Assembly: GCA_038503075.1 (NCBI GenBank)
Contig: JBCAML010000021.1
Location: forward strand, 806,001-870,000
DNA length: 64,000 nucleotides
Direction: 5' to 3'
Origin: Gyromitra esculenta
Lineage: Eukaryota; Ascomycota; Pezizomycetes; Pezizales; Discinaceae
Shown here piece by piece: positions 23,023-34,699 of the stretch. How positions within the stretch are numbered: the stretch's first letter is position 1; every line of letters starts with the position of its first letter. Position numbers and translations under genes: made by a program. The notes below the pieces were generated by a model. It made no database searches, was not told where the DNA came from, and saw nothing but the letters and a program-made list of their open reading frames with translations.

Positions 23023-24363
23023 ATGAGCTCTCCAGCCCCCGCTGCCTCCTCCTCTGAAGGAGCCGCTGTTGCCACACCACACTTCCCCACAAAAGAAGCA
23101 TTTGCGCAAGCTTATAGAGACGACCCCGTTGAGTTGTATAATCGATTCCGGGAACTCAACCAAGCTCTTGAGGATCAAATCGACGTCCTCCAAGAAAGAA
23201 CGCAGGAGCTAGAGATAAAGCTCAACACCGCCCAGATCCAAATAAACAATGCCACCCACCACGCCCAAAAACAAGATCAACAAGTCAACGAAGCCTCAGC
23301 CCTTATCGACCGACTACGTTGAGAATGAAACGAAGCTCGAAGAGCCATCCAAGCGCCCCTAGCCCCGCCAAACCTCACCGGTACACCTCCCCCTGCCCCA
23401 CCTGCTGTCACTCACCGATCAGAACGGATGCTGGACCCGGAAAAGTTTGACGGATCCCGAAGCAAACTCCCTGGCTTTGTGCTCCAACTCAGCTCCAAGC
23501 TGGCCGTAAACCGGGATAGGTTCACTGACGAAAACACGATGATTCTCTATACCATCAACCGCCTGGAAGGAGCTGCTCTGGAACAAGTCCGTCACACCGT
23601 TCTTCCCTCAGGGCTTACTACCTGGACCAATGCCACCACCTTCATCTCTGCACTGGAAACCTCTTTTGGCGACCCAGATCCCACCAGCACCGCCCGTTGA
23701 GAACTACACCAGCTCCAACAAGGCAAACAGGACTTTTCTGCATACTTAGCCGATTTCCAGTGTATCATGGGCCAACTAAACTACGATGAAAACTCGAAGA
23801 TGGATGCCCTCAAACATGGTATGTCTGAGGAATTAAAGGATGCCATGGTCTTCGCTGCCGCTACACCCGCCACACTCAACGACATGGTTCTAGTTCTCAC
23901 CCGAATGGACAATCCTATCCGAGCCCGCAAGGCAGAGAAATGAGGAAATGTTCACGAAAACATGGGACAGTTCAGTGCTCCAACCAATGCCATGACTCCT
24001 TTCGTCCCCACCTCATCGTTTGTACCAGGAGGCCTTGCTCCTATGGATCTCTCTTTCGGATGCACCAGTAATCATTCTCGCCCCACCCAAGACCAACGAT
24101 ACACAATGTTCAATGGCAGAAAAAAACTCTCAGAAGAAGAGAAACAATGGCGCTGCTCCACCAGCAAATGCATGTTTTGCGCCGCCCCTGACCATTCCTA
24201 CGCCAACTGCCCCTCCGCCCCAAAGAAACCCACGATGAGAGGAGCCCTCACCGCTCCTCCAGCTAATCGCACGCCCCCTGCTTCCTCTCTATCACCGCCA
24301 CCTCTCCCACCTCAATTTTTCGCTCTGGAATCCGCAAGCGCTTCAAGCGAGGCTTTAAACTAG
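23023..24363 (+). pseudogene. gag: Element G gag with four TGA stops
   Basis: One continuous frame from ATG 23023 to TAG 24361-24363 with the same domains as the other gags, including the knuckle CMFCAAPDHSYANC. TGA codons at 23320, 23326, 23698 and 23941 inactivate it; at least three occupy positions that are arginine CGA in sister copies. No frameshift is needed to follow the protein, so decay is by transitions. Confidence 0.88.
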
Positions 24364-24398
24364 TCCAACCAAGGCTGACCAGTGACCCTGCCTTGATT
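24354..24398 (+). promoter_or_regulatory. -1 frameshift signal, element G
   Basis: The heptamer TTTAAAC (24354-24360) is followed by TAG and, 6 nt later, a stem pairing 24367-24375 with 24390-24398. The stem has a single C-A mismatch, consistent with relaxed selection in a dead copy. Confidence 0.75.
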
Positions 24399-27300
24399 CC
24401 AATTTCTTTTCCTTTATCTGCATTTTCAATTTCTGGGTTTTCAGTTTCTGGTATAACCGTGGAGGATCAATTGGATGGGGAACACTTTGTAGTATCGTGC
24501 AATATTTCCCATAGCAATAAAACCATAAACACACATGCTCTACCAGACACTGGGGCCTCAGGATTTGCATTTATTGATAAGAAATTCGCGAGTCACCATT
24601 CTCTCCCCCTCACCCTCCTAAAAACACCCTGACAACTTGAAGTTATCGATGGATGCCCTGTTGCCTCCGGAGATATCACCAACATCGCCAAACTTAATTA
24701 ATCCATTGGAAATCATCAAGAACAAGCGCCCTGTTTTGTGACCCAACTAGGCCATTACCCCCTGGTCTTGGGAATACCATGGATGAAACATCACGATGTC
24801 CATCTCCAATTCGCCGATAAACGCATTGAGTTTAATTCTAAACTCTGCACTACCCGCTGTGCCCCTCACTCCCCCATTGTAATCTCGCCATCAATCCCTG
24901 CTCCCCCCAGATCGAACATATCCTTCATTGGTGCTGCTAGTTTCAGAACCTTCACCAGAAAACGGAACCATCAGGCCTACGCTATTTTCATGGATGGTTG
25001 CTTCGTGGGTTCGTTAGGTACGTGGGTACATGGTTGTTGTGTTTGTTCTCTGTGTTTCTTTAGGTTTCCGTTGTAGTGAGTCATGTCTTTGTCATCAAAA
25101 AAGCTGGAACTTTGGTATATAAGCGAAGGGATTTCCCCTCTTGTTGTACTTTTCCTTCTTCTTTTTTTAAGCAACGTCTTCTATTGTTCACTCTTGTATT
25201 TCACAATACAAACCTCGATTACACCTCATAATCCTTCGCCGTCGCCGTCTTCAAGTCATCGCAACTTGATCCATTCATAGAGCCTGTAGAATCTTTGCGC
25301 ATACTCTCGCTGTTGGTTTCTCGCTCAAGTCGCACTGCGCATCTCGAGGAATACTCAAGAGCTTGACGCGAGACCCACTCCTTAAGAGCTATGTCCCTCT
25401 ATGAGATAAACAAACTCATAGACAATAAGACCACCAAAGAGGAATGGAAATTAAGGATTCCTGCCCAGTACCATGAATTTCTGGACATGTTCGACAAAGA
25501 AAAGGCTCAAGGACTACCCCCACGATGTTCGTACGACCACAAAATACAGCTGATAGAGAGAAAGGATGCCCCGTTTGGACCCCTTTATGGAATGTCCCGA
25601 GAGGAGCTGATCGTCTTGAAGAAATATATTGCGGATAACCTTGAGAAAGGATTCATTCGTGCCAGTTCCTCTCCCGCCGGATTCCCCGTCCTGTTCGTTA
25701 AAAAAGCAGACAGTTCCCTACGACTCTGTGTGGATTACCGTGGCCTTAACGCTATTACCATCAAAGATCGCTATACTTCTCCCCTTATCCGCTAAACCCT
25801 GGACAGGCTTGCAAAAGTGCAATGGTATACCAAATTAGACCTCTGTGATGGATACCACCAAGTGCGTATTGCAGAGGGAGACGAGTGGAAAACCGCCTTT
25901 CGCACGCGTTATGGCCTCTATGAATACCAGGTTATGCCGTTCGGCTTAACCAATGCCCCCGGAACATTCCAACGCCTTGTGATTGACTGCCTCACGGAAT
26001 ATCTGGATATTTTTTGTACCGCTTACCTGGATGACATTCTCATTTACAGCGATACCTTCGCCGAACATCAGATCCACGTCCGAAAAGTCCTTCAGGTACT
26101 CAAGGATAATGACATCCTACTAAAACCGAAGAAATGTGAGTTCGAGGTACAGACTACCAAGTACCTTGGCCTCATCCTTACCCCTAATGGCATCAAAATG
26201 GACGAGGAGAAACTCAAAGCCATCCGAGAATGGGGAACACCAAAAAGTGTAAAGGATGTCCAGGCTTTCTTAGGTTTTGCCAACTTCTACCGTCGATTCA
26301 TCCTGGGATTCTCCAAGCTAGCCTCTCCTCTCACTGCTCTCACAAAAAAGGGGATTGTATTTGAATGGACCATCGAAGCAGATATAGCCTTTGAAAATCT
26401 CAAATATGCCTTCACCACTGCCCCCATTCTCATCCACTTTGATCCTGACAAGAAAATTATCATGGAAACAGATGCCTCTGACTTCGTATTGGGAGGAGTA
26501 CTCTCACAATATGACGATGATGGAATCCTACACCCAGTCGCTTTTTTTCCGAAAAAACATTCACCTGCTGAATGCAATTACGAGATATACGACAAGGAGC
26601 TGCTGGCTATTATCCGAGTATTTGAGGAATGGTGCCCGGAGCTTGAAGGTCCCAAACATTCCATTGACGTGATCAGCGACCATAAAAACCTCGAGTATTT
26701 TATGAGTACAAAACAACTGAATCGACGTCAAGCACGATGGGCCAAGTATCTTTCCCGCTTTGATTTCGTAATTACCTATCGCCCAGGTAGTCAAGGGGGG
26801 AAACCAGACGCATTGACAAGAAGATCAGGAGATCTTCCCAAGGAAGGGGATAAACGATTGGCACATCAAAGCCAAGTGGTATTGAAGAAGGAAAATGTAG
26901 ACCCTAAGCTAAGTTTGTTGTTGGCTTCTTTGTCAAATGAAGCCGCTGAACTGGGCGCCCCCCTACAAAAACTCTTTCAAAAAGGATTTCTTACTGATAA
27001 GTTTCAGGAGAAAATACTTTTAGCATTAAGGAATAAAGATCAACAATCAAAAGAGATCACCTTAAGCGAATGTACCAACGAAAACGGAAGACTATGCTAC
27101 CGGGGTCGCATCTATGTTCCAGACCTCGACCCTCTACGTTTAGAACTCATTAAAAGACACCATGACGTACCAGCAGTAGGCCATCCAGGGAGAGATAAAA
27201 CATTTGAACTCTTGGATAGAAACTTTTACTGGCCCAAGATGAGAGAATCGGTTGCTCGTTATATACGAAATTGTCATACCTGTCAAAAAGCGAAGCCAGC

Positions 27301-28471
27301 TACCCAACGTACCTCAGGAGTACTGCGCCCCTTACCTATTCCCCAACAACCCTGGCAAGAGATCTCGATGGACTTTGTTACAGGCCTCCCCGAGTCTAAT
27401 GGCTATGACGTGATCATGGTAGTTGTAGATCGACTATCGAAAATGCGACATCTTATTCCATGTAATACCACTGTCAATTCCCGAGATGTCGCCGATCTTT
27501 ACCTACAACATGTCTGGAAGTTGCATGGTTTACCTACGCATATTACCTCCGGCCGTGGTACCCAATTCACTGCCCATTTTTGGAAAGAGCTATGCCAACG
27601 CCTGGGAATACAAGCCCGGATGTCTACTGCTTTCCATCCGGAAACAGACGGACAAACGGAAAGACAGAACGCGGTAATGGAGCAGTATCTTCGATCGTAC
27701 GTGTCTTACCAACAAGACGACTGGAGTAGATGGCTACCAATGGCAGAATTCTCTGCCAATAATCAAGAATCGGTGAGTATGAAAGTATCTCCGTTTTTAG
27801 CTAACTACGGATACCACCCTCGGTTCGACACCTCGCTCATCCCCCCAACAAATACCCCTCAGAGTCAAGATGCCACTGCCTTTGCTAGAAGGATGCAGGA
27901 GTTGAACAATCACCTTAAGACACAGATCAGAACCGCTCAGGACATCCAAGAGACTGCTACTAATAAGCATAGAATACCAGCCCCCGCATACCAAATCCAG
28001 GACCAAGTCTTCTTTTCAATGAAGAATGTTAGGACAATTAGTAACGCCAGGAAATTGGACTGGAAATGGATGGGTCCCCATGCGGTAAAAAGAATTGTTT
28101 CGCCTTTCGCCTACGAGATAGATCTCCCCTTGTCAGTCAAATACCACCCCGTATTTCACGTTTCTCTTCTCAAGCCTGCCCTTAATGATGCTCTCCCGGG
28201 ACAAATCATTCCCCCACCAGCTCCAATCGTTGTCAATGACCAAGAGGAATATTATATTGAAAAGATCCTAGACCAACGCAACCACTGGGGACGACTTCAG
28301 TACCTCATGGAATGGACTGGATATGCTCACCCTACTAGGAAACCTGCTGAGGACCTCCAAGATACGTCGGCTCTCGATATATTTCTTACTACAACGACTG
28401 TTGAAATTCCTAAGGTTCACAGGAGCTCACGCTTAAGACGAGGAGCTACTTTCACGGATGAGGAAGAATAA
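24361..28471 (+). pseudogene. pol: Element G pol, interrupted
   Basis: Protease (DTGASG) in 24393-24985, then a solo LTR-2, then RT through chromodomain in 25388-28471. In-frame stops are TGA 24630, TAA 24699 and TAA 25793; the frame from 25796 to the end is open for nearly 900 codons. YLDD, RNase H ([11 protein letters not shown]), the HHCC zone, integrase and the chromodomain (EEYYIEKILDQR) are recognisable. One integrase catalytic motif reads TSGRGTQF where others read TSDRGTQF, losing the second catalytic aspartate. The stop lies 22 nt inside the 3' LTR. Confidence 0.9.
24986..25387 (+). repeat. Solo LTR-2 (plus) in element G pol
   Basis: A 402-bp LTR-2 with perfect TSD GCTAT (24981-24985 and 25388-25392). 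Removing it with one TSD copy restores the pol frame. Confidence 0.93.
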
Positions 28472-28866
28472 TGGGTTAGGGTTCGGTTAGAATGATGTTT
28501 ATGGGTCATGGGTTAGGGTTCGGTAATAATGTCTTTGTCTTTCGGTTATGTTCGGTTATGAGTTATGTAAAGGAAAAGCGGGGTATATAAGGAGGATAGT
28601 TTCATCATTTTGTAGTCTTCTCCTTCTTTTCTTAAGCAACGTTCTTACTTTACTTCTAATGTATTGTTTTAATACTACCTCGATTCTACTTCAAAATCCT
28701 CACAGTCTCTGTCACTGTGAAAACCCTTACACTTAACTCGCCTTGAGTTAGACCCCCATAGGACCTGTAGAAAACTTTGTTACTCTTATCGCAATGATTC
28801 TCGTTTAAGTAGCTCCGCTCACCTTCTGAGATACAGAAGGGCTTAGACAGGGATCGAACTGTGAGA

Positions 28867-30869
28867 AAAGGGGGTGGAGGGAGATCTTGGAGGCTCTCTG
28901 GCATTGGATGTCAAATGCGTCTACCTTGATAGGGCATTCTGGTGAAGTGGCTTAGTGCTCATGACTGTCACAGTTGGAGCACCTGAGAGGTCTGGTTTCG
29001 CAGCAATCAGGAACTGGCTTGGTGTTTGCACTTTTTTCGCAGCCTGGATTGCCGCAGCGATGTTGTTCTCTGGTATAGTGTTCTGCACATAGTGGGCAGG
29101 TGGGGTGTTTTTGTTTGCAAAGGGGAGCAGTATGTCCAAAGGTTTAGCAGTTGCGGCATTGGGTGATGGGTGAGAAGGAGTGCATCTTTTCGCATTTTCT
29201 GGAGCGTGAGAAGAGGCGGATAGAGTCTTTGAGTTTGGCAGCTTCCTCAGGTGCAAGAGAGATGACAACTGAGGTCGTGGCCTTGTTTCTGTCAGAGAGG
29301 AGTGGTTTAAGATATCTGGCACCTGCAATGACAATTTCAGAGGAGTATTTAATGTTAGCGGCCATAGTGCCAAATAACTCTTCAGTGGGATTTGGGAGGG
29401 TGTGAACTGGAAGATTGTGTATAACATATTCCATGTGCATTGGGGCAAGGATAAAGTCATTGAAGTGGTTGTTGTTCACAGGAAGGGCTTCATTAATTGC
29501 TTTGGTGAGATGGGAGAAGTATGGGACATAGTCAATTGCAGGAGCATAGGGTGAGGCTAAAATGGAGACAGTGCCGTTACAATTGACAGTTGTGGTGAAA
29601 GTGAGTGAGACCTTTGTATTAATTTTTTCCAGAGCCTTTGCAATGACAAAGGGGAGGTTTCACGGATGGTTGTTCGGTTATGAGGTTGGTTGTATGGATG
29701 TTCGGTTGTTTCATTTTGTTGTTGCTTGCTATGTTTCTTTAGGTTTCCACTATAATGAGTCATATGTTTGTCATCGAAGGGGTTGAAACATAGGTATATA
29801 AGCGAAGGGTTTCCCCCTCTTGTTGTACTTCTCCTTTTCCTTTCTTTAAGCAACGTCTTCTGTAGTACTGTCTTTGTATTCTCACTGTACAAATCTTGAT
29901 TGCACCTCGCAAAAACCTCACTGTCTCTGTTTCTGAGTCGCCTTGACTCAACACTCACGTAGAACCCATTGAATCCTCGCACTTCTCCTACCACCTGTTT
30001 CTTACCAAGTAGCACAGCTCATCTTTGGGGATACCAAAGAGCTTGACGAGAATCATGCTCCTTGAGAGGAGGATTCCTGCATGTTGGGAGGAGAGTTCGA
30101 ATTCTTCTGGGATAGTCCTGGTGGCATAGAATCGGCACTGAGAGGCAGGAAGTGGTTTGGGTTTGTTGGCTGGGAGAGCTTGTCTGGTGGGTGCTGGTAG
30201 TTGATTTGCAAATAGGTTTCTGTTGAATCCAGGGTGGGAACGGGCATCCGTCATCTTCAACTGCCATCTAGCAGCTTCAGAGGAAGACATTCCTTCGCTG
30301 GTCAGGGGGAGCGCAGGGGGAATGTATGCAGATGCATTGCCTTTCCTTTTCTTAATTATCTTGGGGGGAGAAAGTGAGGAGCTGGCAGTTGCAGCAGCGT
30401 TGGCATAGGTTTGATTGGTTTGGAGGGGTTTGGAGTGTGCAGTGGTGGTAGTTTTGGTTGCGCCAGTAGCAGCAAGTTGGTTGATGCCTTTCAGTGCAGT
30501 GGTTTGCAGTGCAAGGACGGAGGAAATGTGATCAGTGTTGTCATAGATGATTCTCTGATGATTGTTGATTAGTTTGTTCTCCTGGATGCGAACAAGGCAG
30601 AGAGTAAGGACGGCTTGAATATCAGACTTTCCTGTAAGGAGAGAAGTGTGAATGGCATCAAAGAGTTCAGTGTGAGAGTGGATTTGTTCACCGATATCGT
30701 TACTGAGGTCTTTGGCGACAGTGGAGTAGGGTGAGGGGATGATAGGTGTCAAATTGGGAGGAGAGAGAGTGATTCTGGGGCTGTTAGCTCTGGAATGATG
30801 GGTGGATTGTGGGGGAAGCATGTTGCTTCTCATGGGAGTGTGGGGAGTGGGTGCGTTGAACTCCGACAT
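28867..30869 (-). pseudogene. LINE-like ORF1 (nucleic-acid chaperone), copy 1
   Basis: The ORF1 of a Tad/L1-like non-LTR element. ATG at 30869 starts MSEFNAPTPH and is followed by a Ser/Thr/Pro-rich N-terminus. After the LTR insertion at 29658-30067, removing the LTR gives one continuous frame ending in repeated CCHC knuckles (CRNC, CPLC, CSNC blocks, 28930-29150). A TAA inside the first knuckle, at about 29144, and another near 28960 break it. The left end stops at the LTR of element G, so the 3' part and any reverse-transcriptase ORF are absent. Assignment rests on knuckle arrangement and resemblance to copy 2, which has an A-rich tail. Confidence 0.75.
29658..30067 (+). repeat. Solo LTR-2 (plus) in the LINE ORF1
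   Basis: A 410-bp LTR-2 with perfect TSD GGAGG (29653-29657 and 30068-30072). Confidence 0.93.
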
Positions 30870-31304
30870 CTTCTCAGATCCTAAGCAAGTGGAGGTGTGG
30901 GGTAATGAAGCCTAATTGATAAAGACTTTTTGCTGTGTGTAACGCCGTTGCAACACAAAAAGTGGAGTTGAAATTTCAATCAGGGATGATGTAGCGGGGA
31001 CGGAGGATGAGGGGAGGCTTGCGGTAGGACCTATATTCTACGCAAGCCTACCAGGAATCGGTTAATTTTACCGCAAGCTACCACTTTTTCGGAGCTTTTC
31101 CCGACGCAGTCACGCTCTTGTCACGCTTTTCTCTTGAGGCAAATGAATACTAGTATGGGCGATATCTTCAATTCTCTGGTTCTAAGCTATATACATATAT
31201 GATACCCTCCGCTCTCCTGCGCTCCCTGCTCTCCTCGGCGCTTCCTGCTCTCCTCGGCGCTCCCCGCCCCCCCCCCCCGCCTCCCCTGCGCTTTCCGGCT
31301 CCCC

Positions 31305-31900
31305 ACTAGCTGTCGTTCAGGCACCATATAGAGCTCTCTAGGAGAGTTGATCCTGCGCGCATGTGCTCTATAGGGCTCCCTAGGGGGTCAATCCTGCTGC
31401 GGATCCTGTTGCTAAGCAAGCACCATATAGAGCTCCCTATGGTGGTCGATCCTACTGTCCATCCTGCAGTCAAACAGGCGCCTAATAGGGCTCCCTAGGC
31501 GGTCAATCCTCCTGCCGAGCAGGCGCCATATAGAGCTCCATAGCGGGGGTCGATCTCGCTGTTGAACAGGCACCATATAGAGCTTGCTGTGGGGGTCGAG
31601 CTCGCTGTTAAACGGGCGCCATATAGAGCTTGCTGTGGGTGTCAATCTCGCTCTTGAACAGGCGCCATATAGAGCTCACGAGGGGAGTCAATCCTGCTAT
31701 TTATCCTGCAGTCAAGCTGCAGCCATATAGGGCTCGCTCGGGGTGTCGATCCTGCAGTCGAATGGGGTCAATATGGGCGTTCTAGGGGGGTCAATATGGG
31801 TGCCCTAGGGAGACTGCTGGGAGGTAGCGATGGGGGTCGATCCTGCTGTTGGGCGAGGTCAATATGGGCGTCCTAAGGCAGCTCAGCAGGCAGTATATGG
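31305..31900. repeat. ~46-bp minisatellite
   Basis: Imperfect tandem units of about 46 bp, each with a core like GGCGCCATATAGAGCTC followed by a G-run and GTCGATCCTGCTG. The best units lie at 31500-31690. The same family occurs at 62905-63260. Confidence 0.8.
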
Positions 31901-32219
31901 GTATCACTTGGGAGATTCCTATGGCAGTCGATCCTGCAGTCAAGCAGGTGGTATAGGAGGTGCCCGAGGCGGGATGGTGGGCGGAGGGGTGTGGTGTGGG
32001 CAGGGACCCTGAATGACTGTGATATGCAACCGGGAGACCTGTTAGCAAAGTACTTTGAGCCAGGAGCGGAAGGACAAGCAGGAGGTGGGAGGTGTTGCCC
32101 ATATAAGAGAAGTGCTGCTGTGAGGACGTGGGTGAGGTCATGGTGATCGTGAAGGAAGCGGGCCCAAATATCCAAGGAAGGGGCTAGGGTTCCGACTTAG
32201 AAGAATCCAACCAAGGCAA

Positions 32220-32392
32220 CTATTGGGCGTACGGGCGTCCTGGGCGTGGGCGTACGAGCATGGGCGTATGGGCGTGAGCGTATGGGCGTACGGACGTATC
32301 AGCCGTGGGCTTATGGGTGTATGGGTGTGCTGGGCGTACTGGGCGTGCTATTCGAGAGGAGGTTGAAGCAAAGTTATTGGCGTATAGGCGTA
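32220..32392. repeat. GGGCGTAY short tandem repeats
   Basis: A run of 8-10 bp degenerate units (GGGCGTAC, GGGCGTAT, GGGCGTG). It resumes after the MITE (32854-32935) and reappears at 63565-63700. The segment with GAGG..TTGAAGCAAA is itself duplicated on both sides of the MITE. Confidence 0.75.
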
Positions 32393-32851
32393 ACGTATTT
32401 GACCGGGAAGTGGGTCAGACTGGGAAATCGGTCGGTCGGAAACCACACCAAATCTCCATTACTTCAAAACCTCAAAACCATTACAACCATTTAAAACTAA
32501 GTTGTACTGTTCAGGTAAGGATATCTATAAGTAAGAAGATATCCTCTGCGAAAATCTTAAACAATTATCCTGGATCTTGGCAGAGTTGAGGTTGCAAACT
32601 TGAATCCCAATACAAATTTTTGTATTGGGAGATAGACTGAACACATTTTTTCGTGAGTTTTGGAGCAAATGTTACAGTTAAAAAAACTCAAAGCCCCTAG
32701 CAAGGTAGCTGAAACTAAAAACTTAAACTTTGTGGGCAGTTATGGCCTTTCTGAATTATTGTGAGGACAGTGATTTTCTGGTTTTTGGCGTTTTTCGCCC
32801 TTTGCCATGCGACCCATTTCCCCGTCTGACCCACTTCCCGGTCAAATACGT
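32393..32851. mobile_element. 459-bp MITE with TA duplication (pogo/Tc1 type)
   Basis: Terminal inverted repeats start ACGTATTTGACCGGGAAG and match without a mismatch for 27 bp, then continue imperfectly. TA is present on both sides (32391-32392 and 32852-32853). The AT-rich interior has no coding capacity, so it is non-autonomous. It is inserted in the GGGCGTAY repeats and is absent from the homologous block near 63.6 kb, an empty-site comparison that supports mobility. Confidence 0.85.
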
Positions 32852-33512
32852 TATAGGCGTACGGGGCGTACTGGACATGCTATTCCGGAGGCAATTGAAG
32901 CAAAAGCTTGGGCGTATGGACGTACTGGGCATACTAAGGCAGGTGAACACACCAGATTTGGGGTGTACCAACGTACCAGGCATGGATGGACCTACCTGGC
33001 GCAATTAGACGTATGTGAGCTCCATATTGGCAACGTGCTGGGCGTACCAGCGCAGCTAGACGCACATAAACGCATATAAACACATTTAAACACGCAAGAT
33101 TTTAGGAGTGCGTCCAGACGCTTGCCCATGCACCCACGCGCAGACCGGTTTTTGCTGATGGGTCTGAATTACTAGTATAAAAGTATCGAGATCACAGCCA
33201 CCTGTAAAGAATCCTCATCTTCTCACGATAGTAGCAATCGTGAGTTACCTGTGAAACAAAACCTTATTTATATTAAGTTTGGTGAGCTAAAACTTTCTGC
33301 AGAAGCAACCACCCCTACCCTTTATACACACATATATTCGCACGGCTACACTCCAAAGTCCTTGTCTCTAGGAGGGTCCCCATTACAAAAGTCAAAACCT
33401 CCGAAAATGCCGAGCCTACACCTCCAACTGCACACAACTGAATGCCTCTCACAACTGCACAACCCACACACCTTATCATGGAAAAAGTATTCTTAGTCAT
33501 ACTAGAAAAACT

Positions 33513-33788
33513 ATGGGCCTTTTCCAGGGCGGTACCCCTCAATCTGCACACAGAAAACTCATGGTCCAAAAGCTTGCAAATGCGGCAGCAAAAACCAGCC
33601 CAGAAAATGTTAGTTTGAGGGAAGAATTAAGGAGAGCATGCAAGAAAGCGGCCAATCTCAGTGATTTAGCGAAAATAAAAAGCAGAAAGGTTCTTACTAA
33701 AGCCTTGGTGGTTAATGTGGAAACAGTTTTAAAGTTGCGATATGAGCAAGAACCAAAAGAAAAGAATGCGGCTCAGAAAAAAGCCTGA
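33513..33788 (+). CDS. Small basic protein, unknown (91 aa)
   Basis: An ATG-initiated frame of 91 codons. The product is lysine/arginine-rich, probably mostly helical, with a charged tail (EPKEKNAAQKKA). I do not recognise the family. The pattern of a TP dipeptide followed by helical basic sequence resembles the C-terminal tails of fungal pogo/Fot1-type transposases, so it may be a transposon remnant; no DDE domain is nearby. It could also be chance in AT-rich DNA. Confidence 0.3.
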   Translation: MGLFQGGTPQSAHRKLMVQKLANAAAKTSPENVSLREELRRACKKAANLSDLAKIKSRKVLTKALVVNVETVLKLRYEQEPKEKNAAQKKA

Positions 33789-34699
33789 GCTGCTGAATGG
33801 GGTGAGAGTATGTCTAGGTCAGAGGTTCAGCTGTGTCTTTGGTCATGTTTAGGGGTGACTGGCATTGTAAAGGTTTGTTGCCAAGGTGACTGGCATTGAA
33901 AAGGGTTTCTCCTAATACCTATGGCGACTACATAATAAATTTTTCAGCTTTGATTACCATAAGATCTTTACTAGAGCGACAAATAGCGGGATTGTTGTAA
34001 TATTAGGCATGAACGAGATCGAATGCTTACTTGGTTAGGGATGGAAGACGAAGTCTTCCCCCTCTCCTATACATCACTTCGTGCACAACGCATCCGTAAT
34101 TTCATTATTCCTGCGCTTCCACCAAGCCTTACGAGACTTTCTACAGGTCTCCGACCTAGCACCGGAACCCATACATATTAGGAAGCCATTTTCAAAGAGA
34201 TGGGCTAGGCGATCGAGTGGTAGTACATGAATCAGACAAACCTTCGCGTTAGCGGTAACGATTTATATCCAGAATAAAATGCTTTGATTAACAGATGGTA
34301 AATAACTTAGATACAGACGGAAATCTAAAATTTGGCGGTAAAAAATAGTTAAATAAACTATATCACGACATATTACGTACTAAAGAAATGGCTCTCAGAT
34401 TTTTTATCATCTTTCTCAAGCTATAGTTCAACATTCTGTACGATTGGTAAACCCATAAAGCACCTTTCTCAACACCTTCTGACTCACCCAAATAAGTAAA
34501 GCATCCCAAAACCGTCTAGTAGACCCTCTACGATTTGAAATAATCGCCCTTTACAACTTTTATATTCTTTCTACCCAAGGTATCCAATCGTCTCACGATT
34601 ATCATCAATAACTCTCCCATATCTATCACACCGTCAGTCAGTTGTCCACACCCTCAAAGCCACATCAGAAGGCCGAGTTATTAAAAAGAAAGGAATAAC
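33789..34699. other. Intergenic, no gene seen
   Basis: AT-rich spacer downstream of the GT90 gene. It contains a short direct repeat (GGTGACTGGCATTG twice, 33850-33895) but no convincing ORF, RNA gene or transposon ends. Confidence 0.5.

Larger units (their letters stand above)
22562..28866 (+). mobile_element. Element G, degenerate plus-strand chromovirus
   Basis: Two LTR-1 copies (22562-22979, 418 bp; 28450-28866, 417 bp) bracket gag and pol on the plus strand, with a nested solo LTR-2 at 24986-25387. The PBS TT-ACGTTGCTT starts at 22980. The flanks CAAAG (left) and AAAGG (right) do not match as a TSD, so one side may have been rearranged. The left LTR carries AAGCAACAT where the right has AAGCAACGT, a CpG change in the self-priming block. 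Confidence 0.9.
30870..33160 (-). mobile_element. Long 5' region of LINE-like unit, copy 1
   Basis: This sequence upstream of ORF1 is shared, in the same order, with 62640-63977. It starts with a short common leader (GTGTAACGCCGTTGCAACAC near 30937) and a stretch around ATACATATATGATACCCTC (31188). GC-rich 46-bp tandem repeats and GGGCGTAY-type short repeats follow. Similarity to copy 2 ends abruptly at TTTTTGCTGATG (33160 and 63977), which marks the likely 5' terminus. Confidence 0.65.

Noticed and set aside
29007..29195. Overlapping short ORFs around the LINE ORF1
   Set aside because: They are shadows; the true frame is the one with CCHC knuckles that continues across the LTR.
31188..33160. 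CRISPR-like array
   Set aside because: The ~46-bp units are contiguous and imperfect, without unique spacers; it is a minisatellite in a eukaryote.
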